This document shows, piece by piece, positions 43,311 to 53,050 of a stretch of 64,000 nucleotides of DNA. Source of the stretch: Diaminobutyricibacter sp. McL0608 (GTDB lineage Bacteria > Actinomycetota > Actinomycetes > Actinomycetales > Microbacteriaceae). The notes beneath the pieces were generated by a model that saw only the letters and a program-made list of their open reading frames with translations, searched no databases and had not been told where the DNA came from. Each line of letters opens with the position of its first letter. The first letter of the stretch is position 1. The DNA is taken from the NCBI RefSeq assembly GCF_039613825.1, contig NZ_CP154826.1, positions 1,426,001 to 1,490,000 on the forward strand, in the 5' to 3' direction. Position numbers and translations under genes: made by a program.

Positions 43311-44359
43311 ACAGCTACCCGACGCGCCAGCCGACGGACTCGTCCGTCGCGCCGAGCGATATCACTGAGCTCGGCGAATCCGACGAGATGGGCCTCGACG
43401 AGCTGCGACACGCTGCCGAGCAGATCACCGCGAACGTCGAGTCCGTCATCGACGGCAAGCACGACGCGGTCCGTACGGCCTTGACGGTGCTGCTGGCCGA
43501 GGGACACCTCCTCATCGAGGACGTCCCCGGTGTGGGCAAGACGATGCTCGCCAAGTCGCTGGCGAAATCCGTCGACTGCACTGTGAGCCGCATCCAGTTC
43601 ACTCCCGACCTGCTTCCGAGCGACGTGACCGGCGTCTCCGTGTACAACCAGGCCGAGCGACGCTTCGAATTCAAGCCGGGCGCCGTTTTCGCGAACATCG
43701 TCATCGGCGACGAGATCAACCGGGCGAGCCCGAAGACGCAGTCCGCGCTGCTCGAATGTATGGAGGAGCGACAGGTCACCGTCGACGGGACGACCTACCG
43801 GCTGACGTCGCCGTTCATCGTCGTCGCCACCCAGAACCCGATCGAGATGGAGGGCACGTACGCCCTCCCCGAGGCCCAGCGCGACCGGTTCATGGCGCGG
43901 ATCGCGATGGGCTACCCCGATGACGAGTCGGAGCTGGCGATGCTGAACACCCGCGACACCTCCAGTCCGCTGTCGCGCATCGGGCCGGTCGTGACGAGCG
44001 CGCAGCTGAAGGCGATGATGGCGACAGCACGCAGCGTGTTCGCCTCGGCGCCGGTGAAGCAGTACGCAGTCGACCTCGTTCGCGCGACCCGGGATGACAA
44101 GGATCTGCGGCTGGGAGCCAGCCCTCGCGCCACCCTGCAGCTCGTGCGTGCCGCCAAGGCGAAGGCGGCGCTCGACGGCCGGGACTTCGTGCTCCCCGAC
44201 GACATCGACATGCTGGCGGTCGCGGTGCTCGGGCATCGCCTGCTGCCGACGAGCAGGGCGCTCGGGCACCACCACGAAAGCGCGCCCGTCATCGCGGAGA
44301 TCGTGCGGCGGATCGTCGCCGCGACTCCCGTTCCGGTCGGATCAGGCTCGGCGAGCTAG
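43307..44359 (+). CDS. MoxR-family AAA+ ATPase
   Basis: 350 residues. Walker A is [16 protein letters not shown], Walker B is [20 protein letters not shown], and the sensor region has [20 protein letters not shown]. MoxR ATPases work with DUF58 and transglutaminase partners, exactly the two genes that follow, probably as a chaperone-like assembly system at the membrane. Confidence 0.93.
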   Translation: MNSYPTRQPTDSSVAPSDITELGESDEMGLDELRHAAEQITANVESVIDGKHDAVRTALTVLLAEGHLLIEDVPGVGKTMLAKSLAKSVDCTVSRIQFTPDLLPSDVTGVSVYNQAERRFEFKPGAVFANIVIGDEINRASPKTQSALLECMEERQVTVDGTTYRLTSPFIVVATQNPIEMEGTYALPEAQRDRFMARIAMGYPDDESELAMLNTRDTSSPLSRIGPVVTSAQLKAMMATARSVFASAPVKQYAVDLVRATRDDKDLRLGASPRATLQLVRAAKAKAALDGRDFVLPDDIDMLAVAVLGHRLLPTSRALGHHHESAPVIAEIVRRIVAATPVPVGSGSAS

Positions 44360-44365
44360 CCGGCC

Positions 44366-45709
44366 ATGTCGGGGCGCCAGCGTTCGTCTTCGCCGGTACG
44401 CAGACCGCGTCCGACTGCACGCGGCTGGACGCTGTTCGGGGTGGGAGTCGCGGCACTCATCGCGGCGATCAGCTTCGGACGCTCCGACGTGCTGTTCCTT
44501 GGTCTGTTCCTGGTGACGCTGCCGCTCGCCGCGATGATCTCGGTCACGGTCGACCGTCCCCGGATGAGCGTCTCCCGCACGTTCCATCCGGATGTCGTGG
44601 CAGTCGGCGAGGCAGCGACCGTCTCGACGACCGTGCGTAACGAATCGCCGAGACCCAGCCCTCCGGCCCGCTGGCGCGAGTTCGCCCCGAGCGGGCTCGA
44701 AGTGCAGGCACCCGCACCCTTCCCGCGCCTCGACGCGCACCAGCCCGCCATCCACCGGGCCAGGGACACGGTCACCCTGCGTCAGGACGTCCGCGCGAAC
44801 CATCGCGGCTCGCACGGCATCGGCCCGCTGATCGTCAGCCGTACGGACCCCTTCGGCCTGGCGTACGCCGAGTACGCGCTCGGGCAGTCTCGACAGCTCA
44901 TCGTGACTCCGCGCGTGCGCACCCTCTCGCGCGGCGAGCTCGACATCGCGCGAAGCGAGGGCACGGAGCACGAACTGCTCAGGCACAGCATCCCGAGCGC
45001 GGACGAGCTGATCGCGCGGGAGTACCGCCCGGGCGACCCGCTGCGCCGGGTGCACTGGCGGGCGACGGCGCGCCACGACAAGCTCATGGTGCGCCAGGAG
45101 GAGCAGCGCAGCAATCCGGAGGCCTGGATCCTCCTCGACACCCACACGCAGCAGCACGATCGTTTCGTGGTCCCTGGTGCCGCCGAGCGTGCGGATGCCG
45201 AGTTCGAGGAGCTGGTGGAACTGGTCGCATCGGTCGGTGTTCATCTGCTCGACGAGGAGTTCGTGGTCAGCATCGTCGAGACGGCACCCCGCCAGCTCGG
45301 CGGCCGGACCGGCGCCGGGCGCTCGGGGACGATGGGCAGCACGACGCCGACCTACGATCTCGGGGGAGCGGACAGGCTCCTTCTCGCGGATCTCGCCAGC
45401 ATCGAGCAGACCACCGAGTTCCGTGACGATGCGGTCGCCGAGCTTTCGGCGGGGCTGCGCCGCAGCGGCCGGGCGGTTCCGGTCTTCGCGATGCTCCTCG
45501 CCGGGTCCACGGAGGAGATCGGCGCGCTCGCCGGGCTCCGGCAGATGTGCGATCCTGCCGTCGCCTTCGTGGGTGCGAGCGCTGACTCTGCTGTTGCGGA
45601 GACGCTCACGGACGCGGGCTGGATCTGCGTGCCCTTCAGCAGCGCAGAGGGCACGGTCGCCGCCTGGCAGAAGGCTCTCGGGCGGCACCGGGCGGTGCAG
45701 CATGGTTAG
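44366..45709 (+). CDS. DUF58 domain protein
   Basis: 447 residues. Two N-terminal transmembrane helices (about residues 19-35 and 40-58) precede the DUF58 core, whose signature is REYRPGDPLRRVHWRATARH. A von Willebrand A-like C-terminal domain follows. Middle member of the MoxR-DUF58-transglutaminase operon. The next gene starts eight bases before its stop. Confidence 0.9.
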   Translation: MSGRQRSSSPVRRPRPTARGWTLFGVGVAALIAAISFGRSDVLFLGLFLVTLPLAAMISVTVDRPRMSVSRTFHPDVVAVGEAATVSTTVRNESPRPSPPARWREFAPSGLEVQAPAPFPRLDAHQPAIHRARDTVTLRQDVRANHRGSHGIGPLIVSRTDPFGLAYAEYALGQSRQLIVTPRVRTLSRGELDIARSEGTEHELLRHSIPSADELIAREYRPGDPLRRVHWRATARHDKLMVRQEEQRSNPEAWILLDTHTQQHDRFVVPGAAERADAEFEELVELVASVGVHLLDEEFVVSIVETAPRQLGGRTGAGRSGTMGSTTPTYDLGGADRLLLADLASIEQTTEFRDDAVAELSAGLRRSGRAVPVFAMLLAGSTEEIGALAGLRQMCDPAVAFVGASADSAVAETLTDAGWICVPFSSAEGTVAAWQKALGRHRAVQHG

Positions 45710-47963
45710 CGTCGTCGCCGCCCCCGCGCGGGTGCGGGTCGCGCGCAGGACTGGCCACTGGCGCCTCACCTCGGCGCTGCTGCTGATGGTGCTCGCCGTG
45801 AGTTTCGCGCTGATCGGGCTGATCGACGGCTTCGGCTGGTGGTTCCTGATGCTCTTCACAGCATCCCTGGTGCTCGTCGGCGGTGCCGGGCTCCGGATGC
45901 TGGGGGTCCCGCCGAAAGCGGTGCCGCTGCTGCTCCTGGTCGAGTACGGGATCATCATGACGATCGGCTTCGGAGGCGGGACCGGTCTGCTCGGAGTCGT
46001 CCCGACCCCGGCGACCTTCAGTAAGTTCGGGGAGCTCTTCGACCAGGCGATGCTGTCGATCTACCAGCAGGGGACGCCGGCGCCGCCTCTTCCCGAGTTC
46101 ATGTTCCTGATCGTCGCTGGTTCGGGTCTCATCGCGATCTTCCTCGACACGACCGCGATCGCCTTCCGCATCCCGGCGTTCTCGGCGATCGGCATCATCG
46201 CCATCCTGATCGTGCCCGCCGCTCTGCTCGGCGACGGTGTCGCTCCCATCGCGCTCGCCGAATCCGCTGCAGCGTTCCTCTACCTCCTGCGCTGCGACGT
46301 CCGGACGCGAAGGCCCGGTGCTCCGCGCCCGACCGCATCGCTGTCGATCGCGGCCGGGTCGATCGTCGTGGCGCTTATCCTCTCGGCGACGGCGCCGGGT
46401 CTCGATCGGGGCGGCGCGACCTCGTTCACAGCCGGCGGGATCTCGATCGGTGGCACGGTCACTCCGCTGATCGACCTGGGACGCGACCTGCGCAGGCCCG
46501 CGGCGGTGAAGGTCCTGACCTACACGACGACTTCGAGCACTGCGGAGTACCTGAAGCTGGCGTCGCTCGATCAGTTCACCGGCACGGTCTGGAAGCACCG
46601 TGAACGCGACACCAAACGGCTCCCGGTCGGCAACTCCATCGGGCCCGTCACCGGATTGTCGAATGGGGTGAAGACGACGAAGGTCAGCACGAGCGTCCAG
46701 ATCGCCAACATGCAGAGCCGCTGGTTGCCGGTACCGTTCCCGGTCAAGGGCGTGCATGGCCTCAACGGCACCTGGTCGTGGGATCCTGACGACCTGACGA
46801 TCGGTGGCGTCGGGACCTCCACCGAGGGCCAGCAGTACACCGTCACCAGCCTGCAGCTCCAGCCCACTGCCGACCAGCTGAAGGCGGCGGGCGGATTCGT
46901 CCCCGCGTCGATCACGAGGGACCTGTTCGTGCCGTCGACGCTTCCGCCGATCATCAAGACGACGGCCATCAAAGCCACGGTGGGTGCGACCAACGAGTAC
47001 GAGATGGCGGTCGGCCTGCAGAACTACTTCCGCAACAACGGCTTCGTCTACTCGGTGCAGACACCGCTCAAGCAGGGGTATGACGGCGACGGCGGCGCCG
47101 TCATCGCGAAGTTCCTCGAAGTGAAGAGCGGCTACTGCGTGCATTTCGCGTCCGCCATGGCGCTCATGGCGCGAACGCTCGGCATCCCGTCCCGCGTCAC
47201 CGAGGGCTACCTGCCCGGAACGTCGAACGGCGGGTCCGTGAACAACCCCGGTATCTACACCGTGACCAGCGACGATCTGCACGCGTGGCCCGAGCTGTAC
47301 TTCGCAGGCGTCGGCTGGGTCCCGTTCGAGCCGACCGTCTCGCGCGGGTTCGTTCCGGCGTACACCGTGCCGCAGACGTCGAACAGCACCTCGAGCGCGA
47401 ACCCCAGCGCCTCGGGCGCTGCCGGACACGCCTCCCTCGCCCCTGAGATCACCAACGGCCCGAACAGCGCGACCGGTGCCCCGACCAACGCGGTGCAGCC
47501 GATCGCCTCGGCGTTCGGCGTGACGCTGCTCGTGATCCTGCTGCTGCTCACCCCCGCTTTCCTCCGCAGGCTCCGGCGTCGCAGCCGTTTCAGGAAGCTC
47601 AGCGATGAGTGGGGCCTCGCGATCCTGGCGTGGGATGAGCTGCGCGACACCGCGCGCGACCTCGGCTGGTCGGTGCCCGATACCGAGACGCCCCGCGCTT
47701 TCGCGGAGAGGCTGAGAGGGGCGATCCGTGCGGATGACGGTTCCGCCGCCGTGGGAAGACTGCTGACCGCCGTCGAACGCGAATCGTTCGGGCCTCCCGG
47801 CCGATACATCGCCCATGGTGTGCCCGACGACCTGCAGGAGGCGCTCTCCGGACTCGAGGCGGGGGCCGGCCGGGCCGTGCGGGTGAAGGCGCTGCTCGCA
47901 CCCGTGTCCATCATCCCGCCGTCCTGGTCGCCGGCCGCGGGAGTGCGCCCGACGAACGCGTAG
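45702..47963 (+). CDS. Membrane transglutaminase-like protein (TgpA type)
   Basis: 753 residues from the ATG at 45702. About six N-terminal transmembrane helices (residues 20-235) are followed by an extracytoplasmic transglutaminase core. The catalytic cysteine is in VKSGYCVHFASAMALMART, the histidine in DDLHAWPELYF, and GWVPFEPT follows. A single helix (about residue 605) leads to a cytoplasmic DUF4129-like tail. It probably acts on peptides or proteins at the cell surface with the MoxR/DUF58 pair. The frame is open far upstream inside DUF58, so 45702 is chosen by domain and overlap. Confidence 0.9.
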   Translation: MVSVVAAPARVRVARRTGHWRLTSALLLMVLAVSFALIGLIDGFGWWFLMLFTASLVLVGGAGLRMLGVPPKAVPLLLLVEYGIIMTIGFGGGTGLLGVVPTPATFSKFGELFDQAMLSIYQQGTPAPPLPEFMFLIVAGSGLIAIFLDTTAIAFRIPAFSAIGIIAILIVPAALLGDGVAPIALAESAAAFLYLLRCDVRTRRPGAPRPTASLSIAAGSIVVALILSATAPGLDRGGATSFTAGGISIGGTVTPLIDLGRDLRRPAAVKVLTYTTTSSTAEYLKLASLDQFTGTVWKHRERDTKRLPVGNSIGPVTGLSNGVKTTKVSTSVQIANMQSRWLPVPFPVKGVHGLNGTWSWDPDDLTIGGVGTSTEGQQYTVTSLQLQPTADQLKAAGGFVPASITRDLFVPSTLPPIIKTTAIKATVGATNEYEMAVGLQNYFRNNGFVYSVQTPLKQGYDGDGGAVIAKFLEVKSGYCVHFASAMALMARTLGIPSRVTEGYLPGTSNGGSVNNPGIYTVTSDDLHAWPELYFAGVGWVPFEPTVSRGFVPAYTVPQTSNSTSSANPSASGAAGHASLAPEITNGPNSATGAPTNAVQPIASAFGVTLLVILLLLTPAFLRRLRRRSRFRKLSDEWGLAILAWDELRDTARDLGWSVPDTETPRAFAERLRGAIRADDGSAAVGRLLTAVERESFGPPGRYIAHGVPDDLQEALSGLEAGAGRAVRVKALLAPVSIIPPSWSPAAGVRPTNA

Positions 47964-47966
47964 AAT
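47961..47966 (+). promoter_or_regulatory. -10 box made from the transglutaminase stop codon
   Basis: TAGAAT; the first three bases are the stop of the preceding gene. Eight bases later is the GTG of the DUF177 gene. Confidence 0.55.
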
Positions 47967-47974
47967 CGGTCAAC

Positions 47975-48541
47975 GTGACCAAGTTCAGAACCACCCCGTA
48001 CACCGTTCATGTGTATGACCTCATGCACCGCCCAGGTGAGATGCGCGAGCAGGAGATCAGCTTCCCTGTCGGCGCGAAAATGGGGGAGGGGCTGGTCAGT
48101 GTTCCCGAGGGTTCTGCGATCGATGCGGACATCCGATTCGAGTCGATCCACGAGGGAATCCTGGTCAGCGCAGAGCTCTCCGCGACGGCCGTCGGGGTGT
48201 GCGGTCGATGCCTCACCGACATCGAGGTGCCGGTCCAAGTCGATTTCCAGGAAGTTTTCGCGTATTCTTCTGACGAAGCTTTTGATTTTGAGGTTCACGA
48301 CGACCACGTGGATCTTGAACCTCTGATCAGGGACGCGGTAGTGCTTTCACTTCCGTTTCAGCCGGTATGCCGGCCAGATTGCCCCGGTCTCGACCCCGAG
48401 ACAGGGGAACGGCTGGCGGATAGACCGGACCACAAGCCACGAGAAATCGCAGATCCGCGATGGTCTGCGCTTGCAGGTTTCCAGGCTTCCGAAGACACCA
48501 GTGCTGGCCATGCCAGCCCTGCAGACAGAGAAGAGAGATAG
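47975..48541 (+). CDS. DUF177 / YceD family protein
   Basis: 188 residues. The paired cysteines in [14 protein letters not shown] and [16 protein letters not shown] are the family signature and may bind metal. YceD proteins are implicated in 23S rRNA accumulation and are nearly always encoded just before rpmF, as here (two-base gap). GTG start. Confidence 0.92.
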   Translation: MTKFRTTPYTVHVYDLMHRPGEMREQEISFPVGAKMGEGLVSVPEGSAIDADIRFESIHEGILVSAELSATAVGVCGRCLTDIEVPVQVDFQEVFAYSSDEAFDFEVHDDHVDLEPLIRDAVVLSLPFQPVCRPDCPGLDPETGERLADRPDHKPREIADPRWSALAGFQASEDTSAGHASPADREER

Positions 48542-48543
48542 TC

Positions 48544-48747
48544 ATGGCTGTTCCGAAGCGGAAGAAGTCACGCGCCAACACGCACGCTCGTCGTTCGCAG
48601 TGGAAGGCCGAGGTCCCCACGCTCGTCAAGACCGTGGAGAACGGCAAGGTCACCTACAGCCTCCCGCACCGCGCGAAGGTCGTCGAGGACTCTGCCGGCA
48701 CCGCCCTGTTCCTCGAGTACAAGGGTCGCAAGGTCGCCGACGTCTAG
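48544..48747 (+). CDS. rpmF: 50S ribosomal protein L32
   Basis: 67 residues starting [20 protein letters not shown]. The C-terminal half has no cysteines, so this is the zinc-free (C-minus) form of L32. Close spacing after DUF177 suggests one transcript, with rnc 43 bases further on. Confidence 0.97.
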   Translation: MAVPKRKKSRANTHARRSQWKAEVPTLVKTVENGKVTYSLPHRAKVVEDSAGTALFLEYKGRKVADV

Positions 48748-48790
48748 TCAGACTGCACGTGACGACAGCGCACGTGACATCAGTGCAATT

Positions 48791-49501
48791 GTGAGCGCGC
48801 ACCCCGACCGGAGTGCCCTCCTCGAGAAGCTCGGAGTCGACATCGACTCGGAGCTTCTCGAACTTGCACTCACTCACCGCTCGTACGCGTACGAGCACGG
48901 TGGGATCCCGAACAACGAGCGCCTGGAGTTCCTCGGCGACTCGATTCTCGGGCAGGCCGTCACCGTCAAACTCTTCCGGGAGAACCCGGACCTCGACGAG
49001 GGTGACCTCGCGAAACGACGGGCCAGCCTGGTGAGTTCCGTGGCCCTCGCAGAAGTCGCTCGCGCTATCGGGCTCGGCGAATTCCTGCGGCTCGGCCGCG
49101 GCGAAGACCAGAGCGGCGGTCGCGACAAGGCGTCGATCCTCGCGGACACGGTCGAGGCGCTCATCGGCGCAGCGTACATCGACGTCGGCGGCGAGGCCGC
49201 GACAGCCCTCGTCCTCCGGCTCATCGAGCCGCTCCTCGACGACCCCGGACGTTTCGGGGCCGCAATGGATCCCAAGACGAGCCTGCAGGAGGCCGCGGCG
49301 CACCGCGGCGCGGGGTTGCCGCAGTACACGGTGACGAACACCGGCCCCGACCACAGCAAGGTCTTCCACGCGACAGTCGAGGTGTCCGGTCTCGTCGTCG
49401 CCACCGGCGAGGGCACCAGCAAGAAGCAGGCCGAGATGGCCGCGGCGCTCACCGCCTGGACCGAACTCACCAAACGGCGTGCCAGAGCTTCCCGAGGTTG
49501 A
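48791..49501 (+). CDS. rnc: Ribonuclease III
   Basis: Cuts double-stranded RNA, including rRNA precursors. 236 residues. The catalytic signature is [16 protein letters not shown], the second acidic site is in [13 protein letters not shown], and the C-terminal dsRNA-binding domain ends [22 protein letters not shown] start. mutM begins 23 bases before its end. Confidence 0.96.
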   Translation: MSAHPDRSALLEKLGVDIDSELLELALTHRSYAYEHGGIPNNERLEFLGDSILGQAVTVKLFRENPDLDEGDLAKRRASLVSSVALAEVARAIGLGEFLRLGRGEDQSGGRDKASILADTVEALIGAAYIDVGGEAATALVLRLIEPLLDDPGRFGAAMDPKTSLQEAAAHRGAGLPQYTVTNTGPDHSKVFHATVEVSGLVVATGEGTSKKQAEMAAALTAWTELTKRRARASRG

Positions 49502-50393
49502 GGTCGTGCGCGCGGGTCTCGAACCCGCGGTAACGGATGCGACCATCACCGGTGTCGACGTCTTCGAGACGCGTTCCCTGCGCCGGCATGATGCCACCAC
49601 CGGCGATTTCGCCGAACTCCTGACCGGTCGCGTGATGGGCGCCCCGGCGCGGCGCGGCAAGTTCCTGTGGATCCCGCTCCGCCCGCGTTTCGAGGGGGAC
49701 CCAGACCGCGCGATCGTCGCACACCTGGGCATGAGCGGACAGATCCTCCTGCGGGAGCCGGGCACAGCCGAGGACGGTCTGCTGCGCATCCGGCTCCACC
49801 TCGACACTCCGGCACACGGCGAACTCTGGGTCAACTTCGTCGACCAGCGGATCTTCGGGTCCATGGCCGTGGACAGACTGGTGCCGACGGCCGACGGGCT
49901 CCCCGGCGGATTCGGGACCGACGCCGCGCTCGTGCCCGAGCAGGTCTCGCACATCGCCCGCGATCCGCTCGATCCCGGTTTCGACGACGATCGGTTCGCC
50001 ACGACGCTCGCGCGCAAGAGCACGGGCATCAAGCGTGCGCTCCTCGATCAGACCGTCGTGAGCGGAATCGGCAACATCTACGCCGACGAGGCGCTCTGGG
50101 CGGCGAAGATGCACTATGCACAACCGACTGCGAGCCTGAGCCGGGCGCGCATCCGGGTGCTGCTTGCCGAGATCAGGCTCGTGCTCTCGCGTGCACTCGC
50201 CGAAGGCGGTACGAGCTTCGACGCGCAATACGTGAATGTGAACGGGGCTTCCGGCTATTTCTCGCACAGCCTGAACGTCTACGGCCGCGAAGGACAGCCG
50301 TGTCCGCGCTGCGGTCGACCCATTGTGCGCGAGCAGTTCATGAACCGCTCATCGCATCTCTGCCCGCACTGCCAGCGTCTCCGCATCCGCTGA
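49479..50393 (+). CDS. mutM: Formamidopyrimidine-DNA glycosylase
   Basis: Removes 8-oxoguanine from DNA. 304 residues beginning with the classic [14 protein letters not shown], where Pro1 is the catalytic nucleophile. The C-terminal zinc finger is CPRCGRPIV ... HLCPHCQ. The frame gives a GTG start inside rnc, so the two are coupled. Its stop abuts the convergent GNAT gene with no gap (TGATCA). Confidence 0.96.
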   Translation: MPELPEVEVVRAGLEPAVTDATITGVDVFETRSLRRHDATTGDFAELLTGRVMGAPARRGKFLWIPLRPRFEGDPDRAIVAHLGMSGQILLREPGTAEDGLLRIRLHLDTPAHGELWVNFVDQRIFGSMAVDRLVPTADGLPGGFGTDAALVPEQVSHIARDPLDPGFDDDRFATTLARKSTGIKRALLDQTVVSGIGNIYADEALWAAKMHYAQPTASLSRARIRVLLAEIRLVLSRALAEGGTSFDAQYVNVNGASGYFSHSLNVYGREGQPCPRCGRPIVREQFMNRSSHLCPHCQRLRIR

Positions 50394-51488
50394 TCAGGCG
50401 AGCGCCTTCTGCCAGTTGCCCACCAGGCCGTGCAGGCGAAACCCGAAGGCGTTGTTGACGGCGAGCATGTACTCGTTCTCGTCCGCGTTCCAGGTGAGGA
50501 TGCGCGTCGCGTCCGGTTGGAGTTCGGCCAGGCGACGGATGTTCTCGGCTTTCACCAGCATCCCTAGTCGGTGACCGCGATGCTCGCGGACGACCAGCGT
50601 GTCGTGCTGTTCCACCTTGCCGCCGCCCTCCGGCACCACGAGGTCGGTATATGCGACCAGACGTCCGGTGGGGATGTGCTGGGCGACCGAGCACAGGAAC
50701 GGTTCACCGCGATCGATCATCAGCTGCTCGAGCTCGCGTACGCGTGACGGCGTCCACTCCTCGTCGTCGAGGGCGATGCCAGACTGCGGCACATCACGGG
50801 TCATCCGGGCGCGCAGGGCCGCGAACTCGGCCACATATTCCTCGGGGGCGTGCCGCCACCAGCCGAGCACGCGGTAGTCGGATCCCGCCCCACGCGCCGC
50901 CTCGGCCTGCAGCTCCGCAAACCGGCCGGGCGGCATGGGGAGCGGCAGTTCGCTCGACCTTTCGATTTGCCCGAGCCGGTAGCCATGGGCGAGTGCGAAG
51001 CGTGTGTCGGGCGAATCGGCGGGCACGCCGTTCGGTCCGACCTCGGGGCGGATGAGTGGTCCATCGGTGCGAAGGCGGGACGCCGGATACTCGGTGTACG
51101 TCGAGATGCTGGTGCGTCCGCCGTCGGCGACCAGCTCCTCGCCCTTCGCCAGGAGTGCCGTACCGACACCGCGGCCGCGTGCGGCGGGCACGACGTCGAC
51201 CAGGAGTGTCGCGGTGACCGCATCCGGTTCGAGAGGGAACTCGGCGATGACACGGCCCACCATGATGCCGTCGAGGCGGGCGAAGAACGTGATGCGCTCC
51301 AGGAACTCCTGGGGCCGGAAGGCCGGCAGCTCGGCCTCGGCCGAATACACGAAGTCGTGGTTGCCCCACAATTCGACTGAAATGCCGTTGACCATCGCGA
51401 CGAGCTCTTCGAACACGGCGGAGCCGGAGGCCCCGATGCGTTCGGGCACGATGAGTTCGGAGAGGGTCAGACCGGGTGCCCCTGCCAC
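50394..51488 (-). CDS. Protein with two GNAT acetyltransferase domains
   Basis: 364 residues. The first acetyl-CoA loop is in AARGRGVGTALLAKGEEL and the second in REHRGHRLGMLVKAENIRRL; the tail resembles eukaryote-like mycothiol-type double GNATs, but the substrate is unknown. The start chosen is GTG at 51488 because AGGAGG lies six bases upstream; the frame runs to 51503, but that start would sit inside the ribosome binding site. Confidence 0.85.
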   Translation of the reverse strand: MAGAPGLTLSELIVPERIGASGSAVFEELVAMVNGISVELWGNHDFVYSAEAELPAFRPQEFLERITFFARLDGIMVGRVIAEFPLEPDAVTATLLVDVVPAARGRGVGTALLAKGEELVADGGRTSISTYTEYPASRLRTDGPLIRPEVGPNGVPADSPDTRFALAHGYRLGQIERSSELPLPMPPGRFAELQAEAARGAGSDYRVLGWWRHAPEEYVAEFAALRARMTRDVPQSGIALDDEEWTPSRVRELEQLMIDRGEPFLCSVAQHIPTGRLVAYTDLVVPEGGGKVEQHDTLVVREHRGHRLGMLVKAENIRRLAELQPDATRILTWNADENEYMLAVNNAFGFRLHGLVGNWQKALA

Positions 51489-51657
51489 CTGCATCCTCCT
51501 CACGTGTCGGCCGGGTGAGCCGAGCCGACCAGCCTATCGCCTTGCATACGCGGACAAAAGACCTCTATCCGTTTGGTTTCGATCAGGTAAATCTGCGTGC
51601 CGAAACACGATGCAGAGGCATGCATTCCTTGTAGGCTCAGGGCACATATTCGTGGGA

Positions 51658-51680
51658 CGAGGCCGCAAGTCGTGGCCTCG
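51658..51680 (+). promoter_or_regulatory. Stem-loop in the livK leader
   Basis: CGAGGCC (51658-51664) and GGCCTCG (51674-51680). A candidate -10 box TAGGCT is at 51632-51637, giving a leader of about 65 bases. The role of the stem is unknown. Confidence 0.4.
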
Positions 51681-51710
51681 TGACGGATTCACGTCGAGAG
51701 GCAGAATCAC

Positions 51711-52931
51711 ATGTTACGAAAGAAAGCAATAGCGGGTGTGGCCGTCGCAGCGTCGGTCGCCCTGTTCCTTGCCGGCTGCGCCAACCAGGCATCGACCGGC
51801 GGATCGACGAGCAACAACTCGAAGGTCGACATTCCGGCGATCACCTCGATCGAAACCCCGAAGGGCGCCGTCCTTCCCGCGGGTGACGGCAAGGCGACCT
51901 GCCCGAGTGGCCTGACCATCGGCTACGTCGGCGCTGAGACCGGTGCGAACGCACAGCTCGGTGTGAACATCTACGACGGCGTTCAGCTCGCGATCACCCA
52001 GCACAACCAGGCGAACACGGGATGCCAGGTCGCGTTCAAGAAGTTCGACACGGAAGGCGACCCGAACAAGGCGACCGGACCGGTGACCCAGGCGGTCAAC
52101 GAGAAGGACATCATCGGCGTCGTCGGGCTCCCGTTCTCGGGCGAGTCGAAGGCGACCGGCAACATCTTCGAGCAGCAGGGGCTGGTGCACATCACCCCGT
52201 CTGCGACAGCTGTCGAGCTGACCACGAACAACTGGAAGACCTTCTTCCGCGGACTTGGCAACGATGGCGTGCAGGGTCCGGCTGCGGCGAAGTTCATGAC
52301 CGACAAGCTGAAGGCCAAGAAGGTCTACCTGGTACAGGATGACAGCGCCTACGGCATCGGCCTGGCGTCGTCGGTCTCGAAGGGCCTCGGAAGCGCTCTT
52401 GCCGGCACCGACAAGGTCACGACGGGCCAGAAGGACTTCTCAGCGGTGATCTCCAAGATCATCAACGCGAAGCCTGACGCGGTCTACTACTCGGGCTACT
52501 ACGCCGAGGGTGCGCCGTTCGACCAGCAGCTGGTGAACAAGGGCTACACGGGCACGTTCGTCGGCCCCGACGGCGTGAAGGACGACCAGTTCATCAAGCT
52601 GGCCGGCGATGCCTCGAGCAACGCGTACTTCACCTGCCCCTGCATCCCCGGTGAGCTGATCCCGACGTTCGAGAGCGCGTACAAGACCGCGTTCAGCGCC
52701 GAGCCCGGTACCTACTCGATCGAGGGCTACGACGCAGCGACCGTGCTGCTGAGCGGCATCGACCAGGGTAAGACCACCCGTCCCGACCTGCTCAGCTTCG
52801 TCACGTCGTACGACAAGGACGGCCTGAGCAAGCACTACAAGTGGGACTCCACGGGTGAACTGCAGGCGCCGACCGTCTACGGCTACAAGGTGGACAACGG
52901 CAAGATCGTCCCGATCGGGACCATCGGATAG
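51711..52931 (+). CDS. livK: Branched-chain amino acid ABC transporter, substrate-binding lipoprotein
   Basis: 406 residues. Lipoprotein signal with lipobox LAGC (Cys23). The type I periplasmic-binding fold shows GYVGAETGANAQLGVNIYDG, ATGPVTQAVNEKDIIGVVG and YSIEGYDAATVLLSGID. It captures Leu/Ile/Val or related amino acids outside the membrane. First gene of a complete liv operon, separated from the permease by a strong hairpin. Confidence 0.93.
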   Translation: MLRKKAIAGVAVAASVALFLAGCANQASTGGSTSNNSKVDIPAITSIETPKGAVLPAGDGKATCPSGLTIGYVGAETGANAQLGVNIYDGVQLAITQHNQANTGCQVAFKKFDTEGDPNKATGPVTQAVNEKDIIGVVGLPFSGESKATGNIFEQQGLVHITPSATAVELTTNNWKTFFRGLGNDGVQGPAAAKFMTDKLKAKKVYLVQDDSAYGIGLASSVSKGLGSALAGTDKVTTGQKDFSAVISKIINAKPDAVYYSGYYAEGAPFDQQLVNKGYTGTFVGPDGVKDDQFIKLAGDASSNAYFTCPCIPGELIPTFESAYKTAFSAEPGTYSIEGYDAATVLLSGIDQGKTTRPDLLSFVTSYDKDGLSKHYKWDSTGELQAPTVYGYKVDNGKIVPIGTIG

Positions 52932-52945
52932 CCGACTGAGATGAG

Positions 52946-52983
52946 GATGCCGCGGGTCCGCCCGTCGCGGCCCGCGGCATCCC
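52946..52983 (+). terminator. Intercistronic hairpin livK/livH
   Basis: Perfect 12-bp stem GGATGCCGCGGG (52946-52957) with CCCGCGGCATCC (52972-52983), loop 14 bases, no U tract. It probably stabilises livK mRNA or partly stops transcription, giving more binding protein than permease. Confidence 0.7.
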
Positions 52984-53050
52984 ATCCACTCCCGGCCGCT
53001 ATCCACTCGGATCAAAGTCGATCCGTGTTCGTCAAGATCTGGATGCCTGA

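Noticed and set aside
45636-47816. 726-codon minus-strand frame
   Set aside because: Antisense to the transglutaminase gene; composed of Arg/Asp/His-rich low-complexity sequence typical of antisense frames.
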